Below are positions 44,797-52,127 of a DNA stretch of 64,000 nt, in pieces. Every line of letters begins with the position of its first letter. Position 1 is the first letter of the stretch. The stretch comes from VXPQ01 sp964608315 (GTDB lineage: Bacteria > Bacteroidota > Rhodothermia > Rhodothermales > VXPQ01): NCBI GenBank assembly GCA_964608315.1, contig CAZSNF010000007.1:62001-126000 (forward strand). The letters are read 5' to 3'. A program made the translations under genes and the position numbers. The notes beneath the pieces were generated by a model. The model saw nothing but the letters and a program-made list of their open reading frames with translations. It was not told the origin of the DNA and did no database searches.

Positions 44797-46395
44797 TCAA
44801 TGCCAGCGACGCCGCGACGTTTCGACCTTGTACAGGATATAGTCGCGCAGCCGACGCGCCGCGTCCTCGTCGATGTACGGGACCGTGACCTTCCCGCAAG
44901 CCAGCTGGACTTGCAAGGTGGCCAGCCCTTTCCGGCGCTGGAGCGGCGATTGTTTCAGGACTGCCGACTGGACCTTGCGCATCAGGAACGCGTCCACCCT
45001 CTTTCCGAGGAATCCGCTGCGGCTCGCCACGCCGTCGTCGTCGTGCGCGTACCCTCTCCGCCGCCACAGCTGCCACGCGATGAGCGCCGCGGTCGGAAGG
45101 GCTGCGATCCATCCGATCAGCATCGACGCGCCCACGGAAATTCCTGGCGACAGCAATCCCGGGAAGACGACGCTGAGGACAAGGCCCGCAATGGGCCAGA
45201 TGCGCAGGGTCAGCGTACGAATATAATAAGGGGAGATGCGCTTGAACGCCTTGCTGTGGGGCAACGCCGCGATTCCTTGCGCTTCCCGCCCGAATATTCG
45301 CGAATGCAGATCCTCGACAGCGCGGTCGTCCAGCAGAGGAATGTCGAGGATACCCGCCGAGTCGAAACCGGCGGGGGCGGAGCCGCCCCGCGCAGCCTGC
45401 GCCGCCGGCAGCGCGCGCAGACGGAATCTCTTGAGGCGCCGCAGCACGATATCCTGGCTCACGCTCAGCTGCTGGATCTTGAGGGTCTCGACGACTACCT
45501 CCCGCTGCGTGAGAAGGCCGGCGCGCAAGCGGAACGTTCTGCCGTCGTGCCAGAGGGCGAGGGCGTGATGGCGCAGGAACGCCGTCGTGACCGTGAGGAC
45601 CAGCGCTACCGTCAGGACTCCAAGGATCAGCATGGTCGCCAGCGCCAGTTGCGCGAGCGCTCCCAGCCCGGACACTGCACTGGTTGCGTTGTCGACGCCG
45701 GCTGCGAGCGCCTCCCGGATCGGGTCGGCGAGGTCCCCCGGCTGGAGCAGGTCGACGAGTAAGCCAACCAAGGCAGCCACGAAGATGAAGTTGCGGCTGG
45801 CGAGGCCGATGCGAACCATGTCGGCGGGCCCCAGCTTTACGAGTACGCGTCCCTGGCGCGGCAGGGCGCCCGATGCGCCCCGCGCCGCTTCGGCTTCCGC
45901 GCCGGCGCCTGCATCCGTCGGCAAGGCGGCAACTACGCGGGCCCGCAGGCGATTGGCCAGTTCTGTCCTGATAGACGGCAGCTTGCCCTCCGCCTGAATC
46001 GAGCCAGACGTATCCAGCGCGACCGTGACCAGGCCCATGATCCGGTCTACGAGGGAACGCTCGACGTGAATGCCCAGCGTGCGTTCGTAGGGCAGGTCAA
46101 TTTTTATCTTTTTGACGAAGCCCTTGCGAATGAGCAGGCGGTCTTCGGCGATCTGGAACCTGAAACACATCCATTGAATCACTGCAACGCCGAGGACAAT
46201 CAGAATCGTCGCGGCAATCACGGCGAGCAGGAACTCCATGCGTCCTGCATTATCCAGGAAGGCGAAAACGAGCGCGACGAGCGGGAGGCCTCCCTGAATC
46301 AGGATCTGTCTGATGACCTTGAAGGCGTCGCCGACAAAGAAGACGATCGCGAACGGCGACGACCGTTGCCAGTCTTCGGGGTTGCGCGGGTTCAT
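44797..46395 (-). CDS. Bacterial PH-domain (bPH2/YdbT-like) membrane protein
   Basis: A 532-residue protein with pairs of membrane segments alternating with three bPH2-type domains. Landmarks are FRFQIAEDRLLIRKGFVKK, YERTLGIHVERSLVDRIMGL, FRLRAGLLTQREVVVETLKI and, near the C-terminus, GFLGKRVDAFLMRKVQSAVL. This matches the YdbT architecture. The ATG at 46395 overlaps the stop of the smaller PH-domain gene, so the pair is translationally coupled. The function of this pair in bacteria is not well defined; a membrane-stress role is a guess. The long upstream frame antisense to nothing is rejected. Confidence 0.78.
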   Translation of the reverse strand: MNPRNPEDWQRSSPFAIVFFVGDAFKVIRQILIQGGLPLVALVFAFLDNAGRMEFLLAVIAATILIVLGVAVIQWMCFRFQIAEDRLLIRKGFVKKIKIDLPYERTLGIHVERSLVDRIMGLVTVALDTSGSIQAEGKLPSIRTELANRLRARVVAALPTDAGAGAEAEAARGASGALPRQGRVLVKLGPADMVRIGLASRNFIFVAALVGLLVDLLQPGDLADPIREALAAGVDNATSAVSGLGALAQLALATMLILGVLTVALVLTVTTAFLRHHALALWHDGRTFRLRAGLLTQREVVVETLKIQQLSVSQDIVLRRLKRFRLRALPAAQAARGGSAPAGFDSAGILDIPLLDDRAVEDLHSRIFGREAQGIAALPHSKAFKRISPYYIRTLTLRIWPIAGLVLSVVFPGLLSPGISVGASMLIGWIAALPTAALIAWQLWRRRGYAHDDDGVASRSGFLGKRVDAFLMRKVQSAVLKQSPLQRRKGLATLQVQLACGKVTVPYIDEDAARRLRDYILYKVETSRRRWH

Positions 46396-46988
46396 GGGCC
46401 ATATTCCGCGGGCGTCGTCGCCGCCTCGCCCTTGATCCGCTCCGAGATGTACGCCCGCAGCCGTTCGGCGGTCTCCTGTCCCAGCCCCCGAATCTTGTGA
46501 TCCGCGTCCGCCCCTGCCGGGAAGACCGACAGGTTGGACAGGCCGAACCGGCGGTCGAGCGGGGTACTGTCGATCATGGTGTGCTGTACGCGGTTGAGGG
46601 GAAACGCCTTCACTGAGCGCCAGAATACGCCCGATTTGTACAGGAGGTCTTTTTCGCGCGCCACGTATCCCCGGCGCGGGGTCGCAACGAGCGGCCAAAC
46701 GAGGGACCAGACCCCAAACGCCCCGATGATTGTCCAGGCGAGCGCGGGCAGCCACGGAAGGCGCTCCGCCATGAACGAGTTGCCCGCGACGAAAAGGAAC
46801 TGGCATGTTCCGACGACTGCCCCGACGACGACCACCCGGATTAGCGCCGCTGTCTGGAAGCGCCTCGCAAACCGCGGGTGCAGCGGCGTCCAGTCAAGGG
46901 TCTCGGCGTCGGGAAGGGAATCAAGCGGTACTTCCGGGTTGACGAACATGTCGGGAACCCCGGGGTCGACCGTTGCGGATTCAGCCAT
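46392..46988 (-). CDS. Bacterial PH-domain (bPH2/YdbS-like) membrane protein
   Basis: A 198-residue protein with two membrane segments (about 45-68 and 78-102) followed by one bPH2 domain (ARE-KDLLYKSGVFWRSVKAFP, then LNRVQHTMIDSTPLDRRFGL). This is the YdbS half of the YdbS-YdbT pair. Its stop overlaps the start of the larger gene. The upstream region contains family A fragments. Confidence 0.8.
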   Translation of the reverse strand: MAESATVDPGVPDMFVNPEVPLDSLPDAETLDWTPLHPRFARRFQTAALIRVVVVGAVVGTCQFLFVAGNSFMAERLPWLPALAWTIIGAFGVWSLVWPLVATPRRGYVAREKDLLYKSGVFWRSVKAFPLNRVQHTMIDSTPLDRRFGLSNLSVFPAGADADHKIRGLGQETAERLRAYISERIKGEAATTPAEYGP

Positions 46989-47003
46989 TCTGTAATGCGG
47001 ACA

Positions 47004-47017
47004 TAATCAGCGTATCC
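47004..47017. mobile_element. Family A solo right end
   Basis: TAATCAGCGTATCC followed by TCAA. A nearly identical solo end occurs at 47409-47422, also followed by TCAA. These are fragments without partners; no gene is supported in 46989-47092. Confidence 0.45.
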
Positions 47018-47092
47018 TCAAAGTTGCTACATTCGCCCTAATGGCGGGTTCCCGTTTCATGGAGGGGAAGCGTCCTTGCCAGAACCTATTAA

Positions 47093-47346
47093 GGAAACTC
47101 TGATTAAATCTACTTTGATCAGCGCTTCACGTTCGTGCGTTCAGGACATTGTGCCGGCATCGTTGAAATCAGCGGTAAACGCTACGGATTTGGGGCATGG
47201 CGGACGTGAAGCGCCCTTCGGGAGGCTGCGAGAGACGCTCTGGCTGTGTCATTCCTCATTATGTGGGACCTGCCACATTGCTTCGTCATTCCTTGCCAGA
47301 GCGCCTCTCGCAGCCTCTGAACTTTGCACATTTAATCAGAGTTTCC
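47093..47346. mobile_element. Family A miniature element, full-length copy with TTAA duplication
   Basis: 254 bp from GGAAACTCTGATTAAATC to ATTTAATCAGAGTTTCC. It is flanked by TTAA at 47089-47092 and 47347-47350. The paired substitutions at both ends (GGAAAC and GTTTCC) keep the terminal repeat matched. The orientation is opposite to the copy at 38266. Confidence 0.87.
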
Positions 47347-47437
47347 TTAAATCGGGCGCAGCTGCATGGCAGCGATCAATGCAGCCGGGGCGGTTTGTAA
47401 AGTGGTTTTAATCAGCGTATCCTCAAGAGTCTCCTGA

Positions 47438-48835
47438 TCAGGGCGTGTCGTTCGACCGTGGCGACGGTGCGGCGTCCTCGCCGGGGGATTCCGGCGGTTC
47501 CGGGACAGCGGCGGGGGACTCCGACGGTTCTACGGGTTCCGCCCCGGGAGGGGAAGGCATGGGCGGCGTTATATTATTGTCTGCGGCGTCTTCCATGGAA
47601 GGTTCCGGAGCTGCTGTTTCTTCTGGCTCGAACGGGAGCTGGCGACGGAATAGGGAAACCCCGACCGTGAAGAGGAGAATGGTCGTCAGCACAGCGGCGA
47701 AGACCACGACCGGCAAGTCCTCCGCAGCGGTCATCCCCTGCTGGGCAGGCAGGATGGCGAGGACGCCGGCGGCCATGCCCCGGGGAAGCAACACCGTAAG
47801 AAGTCCTTTTTCCGTTCGTCCGAGGCCTGTGCCCAGCATACCAATCAGGACGGCCGGAATCCGTGCCGCCACAAGCAGTACGCCCAGTCCGACGCCGAGC
47901 GCTACAAGGCCCCATGGCGGTCCCAGCATGGCGCCCATGAAGGTAAAAAAGAACGATTTTACGATAAACGTCAGTTGATCGTGCGTGTAGACCACATTTT
48001 TCCCCAGTCTGGCGCTGCGTACGAGTCCAAGGGTGTCGGACAGCTCCGATGCGTTTCCGACCAGTACGGCCACGATCAGGATGCCGAGCGCCGCGCTTCC
48101 CCCCATTGCGTCGAGCGCTACGTAGGTAATGAGCAGCATGCCGAGGAGCAGCGGATAGGCGTGTATGCTTTGTCGCATCCGCTTGAGCGTCAGCAACGCC
48201 AGCAGGCCCACCACGAGACCGCCGCCCAGTCCAATGCCGAATGCGCGCAACAGGGTCGATACGGTTGCCGTCAATTCCGTGGCGCCAGTGACGGCTATTT
48301 GAATGGACGCCACCGCCACGACCACGCACAGCACATCGGTCAGGGCCGATTCCAGGCTCACGAGGTTCGACAGGGAGGACGGGAGTTTCAATTGGCGGAT
48401 GGCCGGCATGATTACGATCGAACTCGATCCGCCCAGAATGGCGCCCAGCGTGATTCCGTGGAGCCATGACCAGCCGTCCGGAAGCCAGCCTGCTGCGGCG
48501 GCCAGCATGGAGATCAGGGCTACGGCGGCGCTGGATATAACGAAGCTGACCAGGCCCAGGAAGGTGGCCCGGGGCGCGGCGCGCGATGCGTCGCCCACGC
48601 GAAGTTCGCTTCCTCCGTCGAACAGCACGATCACCAGCGTGATAGCGCCGAAGTAGGGTGCGACGGCGCTGAGCGTCTCCCGATCCACGACCTGGAACGC
48701 CGGGCCGAGCAGAATGCCGACGCCAAGGAGCCAGACCACATCCGGTACCCCGGTTCGTTCAAAGATCAGCTCGCCGATGACGCCGATCAGGAAGATGGCG
48801 GCGACGAGGAGCAGAAAGAGGGCAACGGTATCCAT
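47438..48835 (-). CDS. Cation:proton antiporter (CPA1-like)
   Basis: A 465-residue membrane protein with about 12 membrane segments. Typical blocks are FERTGVPDVVWLLGVGILLG, LVIVLFDGGSELR and LGAILGGSSSIVIMPAIRQL, then SLESALTDVLCVVVAV, where the Glu/Asp pair matches the ion-binding region. The C-terminal tail (from about 405) is a Pro/Glu/Ser-rich cytoplasmic extension with no domain. It exchanges Na+ or K+ for H+; the ion cannot be told. Confidence 0.85.
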   Translation of the reverse strand: MDTVALFLLLVAAIFLIGVIGELIFERTGVPDVVWLLGVGILLGPAFQVVDRETLSAVAPYFGAITLVIVLFDGGSELRVGDASRAAPRATFLGLVSFVISSAAVALISMLAAAAGWLPDGWSWLHGITLGAILGGSSSIVIMPAIRQLKLPSSLSNLVSLESALTDVLCVVVAVASIQIAVTGATELTATVSTLLRAFGIGLGGGLVVGLLALLTLKRMRQSIHAYPLLLGMLLITYVALDAMGGSAALGILIVAVLVGNASELSDTLGLVRSARLGKNVVYTHDQLTFIVKSFFFTFMGAMLGPPWGLVALGVGLGVLLVAARIPAVLIGMLGTGLGRTEKGLLTVLLPRGMAAGVLAILPAQQGMTAAEDLPVVVFAAVLTTILLFTVGVSLFRRQLPFEPEETAAPEPSMEDAADNNITPPMPSPPGAEPVEPSESPAAVPEPPESPGEDAAPSPRSNDTP

Positions 48836-48982
48836 TTGCGTTTGGGGTTGCGGGAATATTCCTGGAGTAGCGTAATGGAGAAGAACAGAATGAGTTGCAA
48901 GATTCTTATTGAACCGTTATTATTTATCGTACCGGAGCGACCTGCGATTATTCGCCTGATCCGGGGTAGTGGTTCGCCTAAA

Positions 48983-49019
48983 GGATACTCTGAACTTTTC
49001 AGATTCAATCAGAATATCC
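48983..49019. mobile_element. Family A 37-bp minimal element with TAAA duplication
   Basis: GGATACTCTGAACTTTTCAG followed by ATTCAATCAGAATATCC. It is flanked by TAAA at 48979-48982 and 49020-49023. Only the two ends remain, yet the target duplication is intact. It abuts the stop codon of the TfoX-domain gene. Confidence 0.8.
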
Positions 49020-49366
49020 TAAACGTTATCGCTCCTGTCGTGTTTCTGCGCCTGCGGTCGGTCCGGGCGGTTTCCGGGGTCAGGTTTCCCGCTCCTGCGC
49101 CCCACTCTCACCCCCAACTGCCCATCGACGGCTTGTTTGAGCGCCGCCTTGCGTTCCGGGTGGATGGCGTTCCAGCGCCGGTCGGTCAACGCGCCTTCCA
49201 GGGCGTACAGCAACAGGGCGTTTACCTGCTTCGGTCGTTGATGCTTGAGGATATTCCAGGCCATGACCACGCCCATTTCCTGCAGATCGGCGTGCGTATG
49301 TACGCCGATGTCGCGCAGCCATGCGGCGCTCTTCGGGCCAATGTTTTTCAGATTTTCGACGTCCAT
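49019..49366 (-). CDS. TfoX C-terminal-domain protein
   Basis: A 115-residue protein. The first 80 residues (LKNIGPKSAAWLRDIGVHTH, then ADLQEMGVVMAWNIL and ALLLYALEGAL) match the stand-alone TfoX_C domain, a helix-hairpin-helix-like fold. The rest is a basic, disordered tail. In gamma-proteobacteria TfoX controls competence; for single-domain homologues the role is unknown. The final G of the stop is contributed by the 37-bp element, though the target duplication would have kept a TAG anyway. Confidence 0.75.
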   Translation of the reverse strand: MDVENLKNIGPKSAAWLRDIGVHTHADLQEMGVVMAWNILKHQRPKQVNALLLYALEGALTDRRWNAIHPERKAALKQAVDGQLGVRVGRRSGKPDPGNRPDRPQAQKHDRSDNV

Positions 49367-49441
49367 GGCGTCGGACGGAAGGCGTTCGAGGGGTAAACTA
49401 CGCCATTCCGCGCAATGAAAACCATCTTCTTGAGCCCGTTG

Positions 49442-49485
49442 CCTAAATAATTTAGGTCAAAAAAATCAGACTTAAATAATTTAGG
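49442..49485. promoter_or_regulatory. Pair of AT-rich palindromes (pair 3) upstream of heptad-repeat gene
   Basis: CCTAAATAATTTAGG at 49442-49456 and CTTAAATAATTTAGG at 49471-49485 have centres 29 bp apart. They match pairs 1 and 2. They lie in the 248-bp region between the divergent TfoX-domain and heptad-repeat genes and could control either. Confidence 0.55.
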
Positions 49486-49614
49486 CTTTCTTGTTTTTCA
49501 ACTGGATATTTGGATTTTTTTTGTTGCGTTCGCACCCGCGAGATCGTATATTAGTCCGTGAAAACACCCGGAAGCGCCCTCTTGAGGCACGGCGACATAA
49601 TAATTTGAAGCAAT

Positions 49615-50104
49615 ATGGACAAGGCAACGATTGACGCGATTAAGGAAGCGTTAGAACCCGTTATGGCCCGCCTTGACGGGATTGATAGCCGCCTTGACGG
49701 GATTGATAGCCGCCTTGACGGGATTGATAGCCGCCTTGACGGGNNNNNNNNNNNNNNNNNNNNNNNNNNNNNNNNNNNNNNNNNNNNNNNNNNNNNNNNN
49801 NNNNNNNNNNNNNNNNNNNNNNNNNNNNNNNNNNNNNNNNNNNATTGATACTCGCCTTGACGGGGTGGAGACCCGTCTTGACGGGATTGATAGCCGTCTT
49901 GACGGGATCGATAGCCGTCTTGACGGGATCGAAACCGAACAAAGGGCAATGCGGGACACCCTGAACAGAGTTGAAGCCCGTGCGAATCAGATGTGGGAAA
50001 CCGAAGGATACTCGAACCTTCTCCACAGTGAAAAAGCCGAATCCGCGCTCAAGCCGTCCAGTATTACCCTTGTAAAGCGCAAAAACGAGCCGGACATTCC
50101 ATAA
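49615..50104 (+). CDS. Heptad-repeat coiled-coil protein spanning the assembly gap
   Basis: Begins MDKATIDAIKEALEPVMARL and continues with 7-residue repeats (DGIDSRL) encoded by 21-bp tandem repeats up to the N run (49744-49843). After the gap the same repeats resume, one frame over as written, and end in a unique tail (MRDTLNRVEARANQMWETEG, stop at 50102-50104). The gap begins and ends exactly at repeat boundaries. The 100 N are therefore a placeholder, and one continuous gene is the simplest reading. No membrane segment is visible. Function unknown; such repeats form long parallel coiled coils. Confidence 0.6.
49744..49843. other. Assembly gap (100 N)
   Basis: A run of exactly 100 undetermined bases within the 21-bp tandem repeat. 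The true length is unknown; to keep the frame it must be a multiple of 3, and repeat phase suggests a multiple of 21. Confidence 0.95.
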
Positions 50105-50163
50105 TTAATACAGATTTCGAACGGCTCGCCCGCACAGGAAGCACAGGGGGAGGAGGGCGCCCT

Positions 50164-51870
50164 CTATCCATTTGACTCCTGTGCCCGGGATGCCTCATGC
50201 CCCGTTTTTCCCTGCTGACGCCCCATGGCGCGGTCCTTGACGTCCGTCAGATATCGCCAGGCGGCGGCGCGGTCCTTCGGCACGTCTCCGGAAAACGCGA
50301 CCTCCTTGATCGCGCCGATGGCGGCGTTTTCCGGGCCTTGCAGTTGCGCGATAAATTCCTCGAAAAGCGCGCCCCGCCGCAGCGCGTCGTCCTTGATCTC
50401 CATCATCAGCTGGAACGCGGCGTCGTGTTCGTTGGGAATCTCTCCTTCCAGAATCGCCTCCCGGATCGCTTCCTTGACGACCCCCACAGCCACGGATTCC
50501 CCGATGCCCAGCGTTTCCATGATCTCGCGTCCGTCCACGGGGGGGCGAAAATTACGAAGCCGATCCTTTTCCTCCACCCGCCGCATTTTCTCCTCGACGA
50601 GATCGAACGCAGCGAGATAGCGTCGCACGCGCTGCGGATTCTTCGACGTAATGTCCGCCCGAACCAGCGTCATCAAATCGTCGATATCGTCTCCGGCCTC
50701 GAAGAGGAGCCGCCGCACGGCGGCGTCGGTAACTTCGTTGTCCACCAGAGAAACGGGGCGGTGATGCAGCCGGATCAGTTTCTGCACGTATTTTACCGGC
50801 TCGCCGGAGGGAAGCCGCAACTTTTTGAAGACGCCGGGAATCATTCTCGCACCAATTTCCTCATGTCCATGGAAGGTCCATCCCGCGCCGCGCGACAGGC
50901 GTTTGGAGCGGGGCTTGCCGATATCGTGCAGCAACGCCGCCCAGCGCAAATAGCAGGTTTCCTCGCCGTCCCGGTTCGCGGTCATCGCCGAGAGATTGTC
51001 GAGGACTTGCAGCGTATGAAAGAAATTGTCCTTGTGCCGATGGCCGTCCACGGTTTCGACGCCCTGCAGTGCGGCCAGCGGCGGCAGAATGCGTTTCAGC
51101 AAGCCCGTCTCGAAAAGAATCCGGAATCCCTCGGAGGGACAGGCGGCGCAGACGATCTTTTGCAGTTCGTCCGTAATGCGCTCCCGGCTCACGATAGCGA
51201 TTCGCTCGGCCTTTCGCGTCATCGCGTTCAGCGCCTCCCCGTCGATCTGGAACTGTAGCCGGGTGGCGAATCGGGCTGCGCGAATCATGCGGAGCGGATC
51301 GTCCTCGAACGTAACGTCGGGGTCGAGCGGGGTGCGGAGCAGGCCCCTGCGCAAATCCGCCTGTCCGTCGAACGGATCCTCCAGCGCCCCGAAACGATCC
51401 GGATTGACGGCCGCCGCCATGGCGTTGATGGTGAAATCGCGACGACGCAAATCGTCTGTCAGCGAGCCGTCCTCAACGACCGGTTTTCTGGATTCGCGCC
51501 GGTAACTTTCTTTTCGCGCCCCTACGAATTCCAGCGAAAGCGTCTTGTCTCCCCCGGATTTTCCGCGGTTCCCGGGCCGGGGTACGCGAATGGCGGCGGT
51601 GCCGTAGGTTTTGTAGACATGCACGGTGCGCCCTCCAAGTTCTTTCGCAAGCGCTTTGGCCAGGCGAATGCCGCTGCCGGGTCCGACCGTTACGAAATCC
51701 AGTTCCGGGACCGTTCTCTTGAGAATAATATCTCGCACGGCGCCGCCTACCAGCCATACGTCGAGGCGTTCCTTGTCGGCCACACGTCCGATCGCGCGCA
51801 ACAAAGAGCCGAAGGGGCCCGCGCGCAAGGCGTCGGGCAGGCTGGACGCTATGTTTTGTCGGGAATGCAA
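50164..51870 (-). CDS. cca: CCA tRNA nucleotidyltransferase with HD domain
   Basis: A 568-residue class II enzyme. The nucleotidyltransferase head has VWLVGGAVRDIIL and the catalytic ELDFV (Asp pair), then RRRDFTINAMA and EDPLRMIRAARFATRL. A C-terminal HD phosphohydrolase domain is visible at HKDNFFHTLQVLDN and LLHDIGKP, followed by an extension of about 150 residues. It adds or repairs the CCA end of tRNAs, or only part of it in lineages with split enzymes. Bacteroidota orthologues carry the HD domain. The start at 51870 gives MHSRQNIASSLPD. Confidence 0.9.
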   Translation of the reverse strand: MHSRQNIASSLPDALRAGPFGSLLRAIGRVADKERLDVWLVGGAVRDIILKRTVPELDFVTVGPGSGIRLAKALAKELGGRTVHVYKTYGTAAIRVPRPGNRGKSGGDKTLSLEFVGARKESYRRESRKPVVEDGSLTDDLRRRDFTINAMAAAVNPDRFGALEDPFDGQADLRRGLLRTPLDPDVTFEDDPLRMIRAARFATRLQFQIDGEALNAMTRKAERIAIVSRERITDELQKIVCAACPSEGFRILFETGLLKRILPPLAALQGVETVDGHRHKDNFFHTLQVLDNLSAMTANRDGEETCYLRWAALLHDIGKPRSKRLSRGAGWTFHGHEEIGARMIPGVFKKLRLPSGEPVKYVQKLIRLHHRPVSLVDNEVTDAAVRRLLFEAGDDIDDLMTLVRADITSKNPQRVRRYLAAFDLVEEKMRRVEEKDRLRNFRPPVDGREIMETLGIGESVAVGVVKEAIREAILEGEIPNEHDAAFQLMMEIKDDALRRGALFEEFIAQLQGPENAAIGAIKEVAFSGDVPKDRAAAWRYLTDVKDRAMGRQQGKTGHEASRAQESNG

Positions 51871-52063
51871 GAGGATGGTTCGCAGCGAAATACGGGCAAC
51901 GAGGTTCGCCGTTCATGGACGTACGAGAAGGCCCGCCGGTTTCCCGCACATTGCCCTAACGACGCCGTCCCCGGTCAGCAGACAGGCGTTTTTTGGGGGA
52001 GACGGCCCATTCGTCGAACATGCGAGTGAACATACGGCGTACTTGCAAGGTTAAGGAAGCGCT

Positions 52064-52097
52064 GGATATTCTGATCGAAACCGCTTCGCTCAGCGCC
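52064..52097. mobile_element. Family A variant solo arm upstream of the T9SS cargo gene
   Basis: GGATATTCTGATCGAAACCG then CTTCGCTCAGCGC. The same arm variant precedes ruvA (39333) and, reversed, the biotin carboxylase gene (40959). It ends about 30 bp before the gene start. Confidence 0.5.
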
Positions 52098-52127
52098 CGC
52101 GCATTCGCCCTCTCCCTCCCCGCCGCG

